Assembly (NCBI RefSeq): GCF_003055625.1
Contig: NZ_CP028811.1
Location: 2,418,001-2,482,000, forward strand
Direction of reading: 5' to 3'
From: Flavobacterium magnum
GTDB taxonomy: Bacteria > Bacteroidota > Bacteroidia > Flavobacteriales > Flavobacteriaceae
Length of the DNA: 64,000 nucleotides
Position numbers and translations under genes: made by a program. Position 1 is the first letter of the stretch. Each line of letters begins with the position of its first letter. Below are positions 57,790 to 64,000 of this stretch, piece by piece. The notes below the pieces were generated by a model, which had not been told where the DNA came from, made no database searches, and was given only the letters and a program-made list of their open reading frames with translations.

Positions 57790-58755
57790 TTAACTATTTT
57801 CCGTTTTTAAAATACTGATTACCTGTTCAGCAAGTTCAGTGCCGATCCGATCCTGGGCCTCATTCGTCGCTGCCCCGATGTGTGGCGTCAGCGAAATTTT
57901 GGGATGCATCAGGATTTGGATTTCGGGTGTGGGTTCGCTTTCAAAAACATCCAGCCCCGCGAACGAAACCTTTCCTTGATCAAGCGCATCGATCAGCGCC
58001 ACTTCGTCGATGACACCGCCGCGCGCACAATTGATAATGCCCACGCCGTCGCGCATCTGACTGAGTTCTGCCGCCCCGATTACATACCCATCTTGTGCCG
58101 GGACATGCAGAGTAATAAAATGCGAATGCCTGAAGAGGTCTTCCTGTGGCTCGGTAGGGATTTCAACAATGATAAACTGCCCGTTGTAGAAATCGACCTT
58201 GATTTCAGCCTTTCCCAAAAATTTGTCGGCGGCGATTACCTTCATACCAAGGCCCAACGCCATTTTAGCCACGGCCTGGCCAATCCGTCCAAAGCCGATG
58301 ATCCCAAGGGTCTTGCCGCGAAGTTCCGTACCATTGGCATAGGCCTTTTTAAGTCCTTCAAAATTGGTGTCGCCTTCCAAAGGCATGTTCCTGTTGGCAT
58401 CCTGCAAAAAACGCACACCCGTAAACAAATGGGCGAATACCAATTCCGCAACCGATTCTGACGAAGAGGCCGGGGTGTTGATGACATGTTTGCCCGTTGC
58501 GCGCGCATAGTCGACATCGATATTGTCCATTCCGACACCACCGCGCCCAATCACTTTCAGTCCGGGACATCCGTCAATAAGGTCTTTCCTGACCTTGGTC
58601 GCACTGCGTACGAGCAATACCGATACGTTATTTTCATTAATAAAATTTGCAACCTGTTCCTGGGCAACCTTGGTCGTAATGACTTCGAAACCGGCTTTTT
58701 CGAGCGCATTGATACCGCTTTTTGATAGTCCGTCGTTAGCTAATACTTTCATCAT
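57790..58755 (-). CDS. serA: D-3-phosphoglycerate dehydrogenase
   Basis: 321 residues, the short form without an ACT domain. The dinucleotide fold has LGIIGFGRIGQAVAKMALGL, the catalytic Arg in INCARGGVIDEVALIDAL, Glu in SFAGLDVFESEPTP and the His in KISLTPHIGAATNEAQ. It oxidises 3-phosphoglycerate to phosphohydroxypyruvate, the first step of serine synthesis. serC is the next gene upstream on the same strand. The start may be 58755 or 58752. Confidence 0.95.
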   Translation of the reverse strand: MMKVLANDGLSKSGINALEKAGFEVITTKVAQEQVANFINENNVSVLLVRSATKVRKDLIDGCPGLKVIGRGGVGMDNIDVDYARATGKHVINTPASSSESVAELVFAHLFTGVRFLQDANRNMPLEGDTNFEGLKKAYANGTELRGKTLGIIGFGRIGQAVAKMALGLGMKVIAADKFLGKAEIKVDFYNGQFIIVEIPTEPQEDLFRHSHFITLHVPAQDGYVIGAAELSQMRDGVGIINCARGGVIDEVALIDALDQGKVSFAGLDVFESEPTPEIQILMHPKISLTPHIGAATNEAQDRIGTELAEQVISILKTENS

Positions 58756-58825
58756 TCTTATTATTTGGATAATTTGAAAACCGGGTATTTAATCCAAGTT
58801 TTTTTGGTGACCTTAATTTTCAGAT

Positions 58826-59896
58826 TTATATTTTTGTTTCCAGTTCCTTCATGACCGCTACCAAAAGCTCGACACTTTCCAATGGCAATGCATTATACAT
58901 CGAGGCGCGGTAGCCGCCCACGGAGCGGTGTCCGGGCAGCCCTGAAATCCCGGCGCTTTTCCACAAACTGTCAAATAACGGCGCATGTGATTCATCATTC
59001 AGGAGGAAAGTGGCATTCATGATACTCCTGTCTTCGACCGCCGCCGTCCCTCTAAACAACGGGTTTCTGTCGATTTCAGCGTAAAGTAGTGCTGCTTTTT
59101 GTTCGTTTACTTTTTCTATTCCTGCAATGCCACCCTGACCTTTAAGCCACTGCAGCGTGAGCAGCGACGCGTAAATCGGGAATACGGAGGGCGTGTTGTA
59201 CATGCTTTCGGCAGCGATATGCTTTTGGTAGTCGAGCATACTTGGTATCTCACGGCCGGTTCTACCCAATAATTCTTCCTTAATGACCACCAATGTTGCG
59301 CCTGCAGGACCCATATTTTTTTGTGCGCCCGCATATATCAAACCGAATTTTGAAAAATCGATGGTTCTTGAGAATATATCCGAACTCATGTCACATACCA
59401 TCGGCACAGCGGTTTCGGGAAATGATTTCATTTGGGTTCCGAAAATGGTATTGTTGCTTGTGCAATGGAAATAATCGTCATCAACAGGGATGGCAAAATC
59501 TTTTGGTATGAAGGTGTAATTAGACGCTTTCGACGAAGCGACAACCATCGGCTCCCCGAAAAACCGGGCTTCCTTAATCGCATTATTGGCCCAGGTTCCG
59601 GTATCGAGATATGCAGCTTTCCCGTTTTGCTTCATCAGGTTATAGGGCACCATCAGGAATTCAAGACTGGCGCCACCGTGCATAAACAGCGCCTGGTAGC
59701 CCTTGCCCTGGAGTCCGAGTAGTTCCAGCACCAAGGCGCGCGCCTCTTCCATCACTGCAACAAAATCCTTGCTGCGGTGCGAAATCTCGAGAATCGACAA
59801 ACCGGAGTTGTTAAAATCGAGTATGGCCGCAGCCGATTTCTCAAAAACTTCCTGCGGCAAGATGCACGGACCGGCGCTGTAGTTGTGCTTTTTCAT
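58826..59896 (-). CDS. serC: Phosphoserine aminotransferase
   Basis: 356 residues, usual for SerC. It starts with HNYSAGPCILPQEVFEKSAA; the pyridoxal-phosphate Lys lies in FGLIYAGAQKNMGPAGATLV, and the C-terminus has HRSVGGYRASMYNALPLESV. It converts phosphohydroxypyruvate to phosphoserine with glutamate. It lies 70 bases upstream of serA and about 130 bases downstream of the acyl-CoA reductase gene, all on the minus strand. Confidence 0.96.
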   Translation of the reverse strand: MKKHNYSAGPCILPQEVFEKSAAAILDFNNSGLSILEISHRSKDFVAVMEEARALVLELLGLQGKGYQALFMHGGASLEFLMVPYNLMKQNGKAAYLDTGTWANNAIKEARFFGEPMVVASSKASNYTFIPKDFAIPVDDDYFHCTSNNTIFGTQMKSFPETAVPMVCDMSSDIFSRTIDFSKFGLIYAGAQKNMGPAGATLVVIKEELLGRTGREIPSMLDYQKHIAAESMYNTPSVFPIYASLLTLQWLKGQGGIAGIEKVNEQKAALLYAEIDRNPLFRGTAAVEDRSIMNATFLLNDESHAPLFDSLWKSAGISGLPGHRSVGGYRASMYNALPLESVELLVAVMKELETKI

Positions 59897-60028
59897 TTTG
59901 GCATCAAATAAGGGTTCAGGCGCAAATTTCCAAAAATGAAATTAATACAATGATTGCGTTTTAGTAATAATTTCATAAGGTTATTAACAAAAACGTTGTA
60001 GTGAAGGCAGGCGGATGGTAAGAGGCGG

Positions 60029-61090
60029 TTAGCGCAGCGAAAGTAGAAATGCCATGGTGTCGACATCGTCCGCGTAGTCCCACAGCTGCGGCTTTTGGGT
60101 TTGCCCGAAACCGACGCTGTTTTCGATGAGGTTGTTTGAGACGATGCACTGGATCTGGTCGCGGTCGTTCCCGAGTTTCGATTTGATGGAAGTCAGGTCG
60201 TCGTAATATTCATAAAAGACACTCGAAATCGGGGAGGCGTAACCCGGATCTTCCTTGATTGTCAGGAATTCGTTATCGAGCAGCTTGAAATTGCTCATCA
60301 GGAAAACGGCCTTGTTGTAGTCATAATTATTGGCGTATTTCTCATATTTAATTACATCGCTGTAAGGGAACATACCGTTGAAGAAACGGTCAAAGTCATA
60401 ATCCCTCGGAATGAAGATTTTTGAAACATTGCGGCATCCGAGTCCGAAATACCTGAAAATGTCTTCGCCCAGCGCCACCATTTGTTCCCTGGATTCCCCG
60501 CCGTCGAGCACGGCAACCGAATTCCTGTTTTTCCGGATAATCGAAGGCTTGTCCTTAAAATAATATTCAAAATAACGCGCCGTATTGTTACTCCCGGTCG
60601 CAATCACCGCGTCGAAGTTTTCTAGTTTCCCGTCAGTAAACGAAATCAGTTCTGCAAATCCGGCGTCGACCGCGATAAGGTAATTGGCAAGGAAAGGCAG
60701 GAGTTTCTGGTCATTCGACGACAGTTTCACCAGCGCCCTGTGTCCGCTGAGCAGTACGCACAGCACATCGTGAAATCCGACCAAAGGGATATTTCCTGCC
60801 AGAATAAGGGCGACTGTTTTTGGTTCGTGCGGTTCAATTGGGTACTGCGAAAGCCATTTTTCAAGATTTTCCAGTGTCAAAGCCTCCGCCCACGCGCTGA
60901 TTGCGAAATGTACCTGCTCCGGAGTATACCAGCCATTGTGCGATTGTGATAACTGGATCAGATCAGCAAAAGCGGAAAAAAACAATTCGTTGTGCGGCAC
61001 CTCATGGTTCGCGACATTGCCATTTGCGGAAAATTGTGACAGGAATTTGCCCAGCGTCACCAAAGCCGCTTTTTTATCTGCTAAAGTCAT
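60029..61090 (-). CDS. Acyl-CoA reductase, LuxC-type
   Basis: 353 residues, shorter than Vibrio LuxC of about 480. The aldehyde-dehydrogenase-like fold has VALILAGNIPLVGFHDVLCV, the NADP/CoA region VIATGSNNTARYFEYYF and the probable nucleophile Cys in FGLGCRNVSKIFIP. The end FGQTQKPQLWDYADDVDTMA is typical of the Bacteroidota members. The annotated activity is reduction of an acyl-CoA or acyl-ACP to an aldehyde, but the substrate is not known. It starts divergently from a 4Fe-4S ferredoxin gene and precedes serC. Confidence 0.88.
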   Translation of the reverse strand: MTLADKKAALVTLGKFLSQFSANGNVANHEVPHNELFFSAFADLIQLSQSHNGWYTPEQVHFAISAWAEALTLENLEKWLSQYPIEPHEPKTVALILAGNIPLVGFHDVLCVLLSGHRALVKLSSNDQKLLPFLANYLIAVDAGFAELISFTDGKLENFDAVIATGSNNTARYFEYYFKDKPSIIRKNRNSVAVLDGGESREQMVALGEDIFRYFGLGCRNVSKIFIPRDYDFDRFFNGMFPYSDVIKYEKYANNYDYNKAVFLMSNFKLLDNEFLTIKEDPGYASPISSVFYEYYDDLTSIKSKLGNDRDQIQCIVSNNLIENSVGFGQTQKPQLWDYADDVDTMAFLLSLR

Positions 61091-61096
61091 AGATGA

Positions 61097-61128
61097 TTTG
61101 CTTATGAATTGTTTTGGATGTAATTTTG
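61097..61128 (+). promoter_or_regulatory. Promoter of the ferredoxin gene
   Basis: TTTG at 61097-61100 and TAATTTTG at 61121-61128 are spaced by exactly 20 bases, a full match to the phylum consensus. It leaves an 87-base leader before the ATG at 61216. Confidence 0.6.
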
Positions 61129-61215
61129 CGCAAAATTAGTTCATTTTGGTACAGGGTACAAGTTGCATGCAACGCTTTTCCATTGCCCTCACCATTGAAC
61201 ACTAAAATCTGAAAA

Positions 61216-61566
61216 ATGGCCATCATCATAACTGACGAATGCATCAATTGCGGAGCCTGCGAGCCGGAATGCCCAAATACGGCGATATATGAAGGTGCGG
61301 ACGACTGGCGTTACAAAGACGGCACGGCGCTGCGCGGGAAGGTTGTTTTGCCATCTGGTGAGACCGTGGATGCCGACGACCCGCAAACCCCGATCTCAGA
61401 CGACATTTACTACATCGTGCCCGGAAAATGCACTGAATGTAAAGGGTTTCACGAAGAGCCACAGTGCGCCGCCGTTTGTCCGGTTGACTGTTGCGTACCT
61501 GACGACAACCATGTTGAAAGTGAAGAGACATTGCTAAACCGGCAGGCGTTTCTCCATAATGAATAA
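61216..61566 (+). CDS. 4Fe-4S dicluster ferredoxin
   Basis: 116 residues with two cluster motifs: [12 protein letters not shown] near the N-terminus and [18 protein letters not shown] later. The longer gap between Cys in the second motif ([13 protein letters not shown]) is the pattern of the alvin-type/2[4Fe-4S] ferredoxin subgroup with an insertion. It is a soluble low-potential electron carrier. It is transcribed divergently from the acyl-CoA reductase and followed by a strong terminator at 61569-61596. Confidence 0.93.
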   Translation: MAIIITDECINCGACEPECPNTAIYEGADDWRYKDGTALRGKVVLPSGETVDADDPQTPISDDIYYIVPGKCTECKGFHEEPQCAAVCPVDCCVPDDNHVESEETLLNRQAFLHNE

Positions 61567-61568
61567 AA

Positions 61569-61600
61569 AAAATCCTGAGTTATGCTCAGGATTTTTCGTT
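61569..61600. terminator. Strong bidirectional terminator after the ferredoxin gene
   Basis: AAAATCCTGAG pairs with CTCAGGATTTT around TTATG, with A and T tracts on the outer sides. It separates convergent ferredoxin and the 177-residue exported protein. Confidence 0.92.
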
Positions 61601-61614
61601 TAAGGGGCAGGTAT

Positions 61615-62148
61615 TTATTTTACTTTTGTGAAGGTTTGCGTACTTACCTTATCTGACCTGTCGTCGTAGGTCTCCAGGATCAGGTTGCCGTTGGTATCAA
61701 AGTATCCGATTGAGGTCTGGTCTTTGCCACGATAAATGTAACTGTTCGTTGACGTTTTCCTGAGTAAGGCAGGTTTCTGGAACGAAGGTGCATTGACCGT
61801 GTAGCCCTGTGCGTCTAATTTTACGTCATATTTGACGCCGTTTGACTCATAATATGATGAACGGTCGACGTCGACGGTACGCGTACTGCCGTCAGGGTTG
61901 GTGATCTGCGTGGTTGAGGTAACCTCTACCGGTGTAGGCTTTAAGTCTTTGTTGAGTTCTTTCGACTCGGCATTCTGAAGTTCAATATTCTGGACTTCCT
62001 GAACATTTTCCTTTTTAACTTGTTTCTTTTCTCCGTCTGAGTCTTTGACGGTTGTCACCGTGGTTTTGGTCACATTGGTGATGTTCTTGTTTTGTGCCAC
62101 TGCGTTCAGTCCGAACAGCATCATCGCGCTTAAAAGTATCTTTTTCAT
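61615..62148 (-). CDS. Secreted hypothetical protein, 177 residues
   Basis: A signal peptide ends NAVAQ. The mature protein is highly charged and Thr/Lys-rich (NITNVTKTTVTTVKDSDGEK, VTSTTQITNPDGSTRTVDVD). The C-terminal ~60 residues contain YKSTN-type strands (TSTNSYIYRGKDQTSIGYFD, TNGNLILETYDDRSDKVST). It is periplasmic or surface-exposed. No named family is recognised. It stands alone, divergent from ychF and convergent with the ferredoxin gene. Confidence 0.75.
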   Translation of the reverse strand: MKKILLSAMMLFGLNAVAQNKNITNVTKTTVTTVKDSDGEKKQVKKENVQEVQNIELQNAESKELNKDLKPTPVEVTSTTQITNPDGSTRTVDVDRSSYYESNGVKYDVKLDAQGYTVNAPSFQKPALLRKTSTNSYIYRGKDQTSIGYFDTNGNLILETYDDRSDKVSTQTFTKVK

Positions 62149-62285
62149 AATGTTTAGTTTTCTGATTTATACCTGACAAAACTACGAGCCGTTTGTGCGA
62201 AATGTGTTACGGAATTTCTTTGAAATTTATCAGAATGAACAACATCACGACGATATTAACCCGGATTTCTTAAATCTAAAATCGC

Positions 62286-62293
62286 TATATTTG
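62286..62293 (+). promoter_or_regulatory. -7 box (TATATTTG) for ychF
   Basis: TAnnTTTG element ending 26 bases before the ATG at 62320. Confidence 0.5.
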
Positions 62294-62319
62294 CGGACTT
62301 TTAAAAAAAATACCTTTCA

Positions 62320-63414
62320 ATGAAAGCAGGAATTGTCGGATTACCGAATGTAGGAAAATCAACTTTGTTCAATTGTTTATCCAATGCCAAAGCCCAAAGC
62401 GCAAACTTTCCGTTTTGTACCATCGAACCGAATATCGGCGTGGTAAATGTGCCGGACCCGCGTATCGCGAAACTCGAAGAGTTGGTGAAGCCGGAACGTG
62501 TCGTTATGGCAACCGTGGATATCGTTGACATCGCAGGACTGGTGAAGGGTGCGAGTAAAGGGGAGGGGCTTGGTAACCAGTTTTTGGGAAATATCCGGGA
62601 ATGTAATGCCATCATCCATGTATTGCGGTGTTTCGACAATGACAATATCGTTCACGTAGACGGCAACGTCAACCCGATCCGCGATAAGGAAACCATCGAC
62701 ATCGAGCTGCAACTCAAAGACCTCGAAACCGTAGATAAAAGGCTCGAAAAAGTAAAGCGCGCCGCCAAGACAGGGAACAAGGAAGCCCAGACGGAAGAAA
62801 CGCTGCTGAACCGCGTCCGCGAAGCACTATTGCAGGCCAAGTCTGCGCGTACCGTTCAGCCTAACAATAATGATGAGGAAGAATTGATGCAGGATTTCCA
62901 ACTGATTACATCCAAGCCGGTATTGTATGTATGCAACGTCGACGAGGGGTCTGCCGCAACCGGGAATGCCTACGTGGAGCAGGTACGGGAACTCGTTAAG
63001 GACGAGAATGCGGAAGTCATTGTCCTCGCTGTTGGCACTGAAGCTGATATCACTGAACTGGAAACGTATGAGGAACGCAAGATGTTCCTGGAAGATCTCG
63101 GACTGGAAGAGCCGGGCGCATCGGTGCTGATCCGTGCGGCGTACAAGTTGCTGCAGCAACAAACGTATTTCACCGCCGGCGTTAAGGAAGTCAGGGCCTG
63201 GACCGTCAATATCGGGGCCACAGCGCCACAGGCAGCCGGCGTCATCCATACCGATTTTGAAAAAGGGTTCATCCGCGCAGAAGTGATCGCCTATGACGAT
63301 TATGTACAATACGGTTCCGAAGCCAAGGTAAAAGAAGCCGGGAAATTCCGCGTCGAAGGCAAGGAATATATTGTCAAGGATGGCGACGTCATGCATTTCA
63401 GGTTTAACGTGTAA
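62320..63414 (+). CDS. ychF: Redox-regulated ATPase YchF
   Basis: 364 residues, the family norm. The P-loop is GLPNVGKSTLFNCLSNAKAQ, with DIAGLVKGASKGEGLGNQFL as switch region; a coiled-coil insertion lies at residues ~125-210 and the C-terminal TGS domain ends KDGDVMHFRFNV. YchF/Ola1 proteins bind ribosomes and hydrolyse ATP in preference to GTP because the G4 motif is NxxE (YVCNVDEGS). It is a single gene with its own promoter. Confidence 0.96.
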   Translation: MKAGIVGLPNVGKSTLFNCLSNAKAQSANFPFCTIEPNIGVVNVPDPRIAKLEELVKPERVVMATVDIVDIAGLVKGASKGEGLGNQFLGNIRECNAIIHVLRCFDNDNIVHVDGNVNPIRDKETIDIELQLKDLETVDKRLEKVKRAAKTGNKEAQTEETLLNRVREALLQAKSARTVQPNNNDEEELMQDFQLITSKPVLYVCNVDEGSAATGNAYVEQVRELVKDENAEVIVLAVGTEADITELETYEERKMFLEDLGLEEPGASVLIRAAYKLLQQQTYFTAGVKEVRAWTVNIGATAPQAAGVIHTDFEKGFIRAEVIAYDDYVQYGSEAKVKEAGKFRVEGKEYIVKDGDVMHFRFNV

Positions 63415-63500
63415 TCGGACAGTAAAATCCGATGGTTCAGGAAATTCGAAATAATTCCTAGGACGGATCAATATCTTACAGACCCTTCAATTCAATTTTT

Positions 63501-64000
63501 ATGAAAATCATCTCGTTCGCAGGCTCAAACAGTTCGAAATCCATAAACCGGAAATTATCTGCATATGCCGCAGGTCTTTTCGACAACGCGGAAGTGGAAT
63601 TACTGGACATTAACGACTATGAGATGCCGCTGTACAGTCAGGACCGTGAGGATGAAATCGGGCAGCATCCTCTGGCCCAGGCGTTCCTTGACAAGCTCGC
63701 TTCCGCAGAGGTGATCGTGCTGTCCCTGCCCGAGAACAACGGAAATTATTCTGCGGCCTTTAAGAACCTTTTCGACTGGTGCTCCCGCATCACCAAGGAA
63801 GTTTTTCAAAATAAACCGATGCTCCTGATGGCTACTTCCCCCGGTCAGCGTGGTGGGAAAAGCGTGCTGGAGATTGCCCAGGCTAATTTGCCCCGCTATG
63901 GCGGAAATATCAAGGCGGTATTCTCACTTCCGTCGTTCTACGAGAATTTCGATCTCGGTACCAACCGCATTTCCAATGCAACGCTCGACACCGAACTCAG
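63501..64000 (+). CDS. NADPH-dependent FMN reductase family protein (3' end beyond window)
   Basis: The reading frame starts at the ATG 63501 and is still open after 166 codons. The flavodoxin-like fold is clear: IISFAGSNSSKSINRKLSAY binds FMN phosphate, VIVLSLPENNGNYSAAFKNL and NKPMLLMATSPGQRGGKSVL are conserved in the YieF/ArsH-type NAD(P)H:FMN or quinone reductases. The usual length is about 170-190 residues, so only the last part is missing. It starts 86 bases after ychF and may be co-transcribed. Confidence 0.88.
   Translation, partial: MKIISFAGSNSSKSINRKLSAYAAGLFDNAEVELLDINDYEMPLYSQDREDEIGQHPLAQAFLDKLASAEVIVLSLPENNGNYSAAFKNLFDWCSRITKEVFQNKPMLLMATSPGQRGGKSVLEIAQANLPRYGGNIKAVFSLPSFYENFDLGTNRISNATLDTEL

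Noticed and set aside
1..64000. Search for CRISPR arrays, insertion sequences, integrases and rRNA
   Set aside because: No regularly spaced direct repeats, transposase motifs, att-like repeats at the tRNA, or rRNA sequence were seen.

Overview
The window looks like a stretch of a Flavobacteriaceae chromosome, most likely Flavobacterium or a close relative (phylum Bacteroidota). The evidence is the gene content (DUF3667, DUF6146, DUF6787 and DUF6952 families, a bacillithiol deacetylase, a LuxC-type acyl-CoA reductase beside serC and a ferredoxin, a UbiA enzyme of the geranylgeranylglyceryl-phosphate type). It is supported by many TAnnTTTG -7 promoter boxes, weak or absent Shine-Dalgarno sequences, and a tRNA without an encoded CCA. 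The region is densely coding, no gap between genes exceeds about 300 bases, and I see no transposase, integrase, phage, CRISPR array or rRNA. It reads as core chromosome.

Layout. 1-11.4 kb: end of a large secreted PIG-L deacetylase, two small exported proteins, pirin and YceI, an RNA helicase, a BNR-type lipoprotein, the K+ transporter Kup and a secreted repeat protein. 11.4-23 kb: a nearly unbroken plus-strand run of envelope genes (UbiA, Maf, AI-2E-type permease, MlaE-MlaF-MlaD, coiled-coil lipoprotein, beta-barrel, YtxH, holin-like protein, POTRA/barrel protein, LTA-synthase-like sulfatase). 23-29.4 kb, minus strand: DUF3667 protein, PurL, a 3' remnant of a DUF1579 gene and a beta-helix lipoprotein. 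29.5-32.3 kb: hotdog thioesterase plus isochorismate synthase (menaquinone branch), BshB1 and tRNA-His. 32.3-36.8 kb: hydrolases, an M28 peptidase, a second DUF3667 protein and a 45-residue membrane protein. 37-40 kb: a putative signalling module. 40-47 kb: chorismate-binding enzyme, TilS, DsbD and YifB/ComM. 47-57.7 kb: DUF6952-thioredoxin-peroxiredoxin, amino-acid permease, lipoamide dehydrogenase, a second helicase, a TIGR02757 protein, an M15-like lipoprotein, LolD-like ATPase and MsrA. 57.8-64 kb: serA, serC, acyl-CoA reductase, ferredoxin, YchF and an FMN reductase cut by the window end.

The most unusual region is 36.9-40.0 kb. A 103-residue Cys-tailed protein, a seven-helix membrane protein, a DesK-like histidine kinase with almost no sensor region, a LuxR-type response regulator and a DUF3892 protein lie together. 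Both intergenic gaps of this block carry inverted copies of the same motif (core CCCTTAAT preceded by an A/T spacer and GG). This looks like a self-contained, probably autoregulated two-component system with a separate membrane sensor. Other points of note are the truncated DUF1579 gene separated by one stop codon from the beta-helix gene, an unannotated M15-like metallopeptidase signature, and a helicase whose motif II reads DEFD rather than DEAD.
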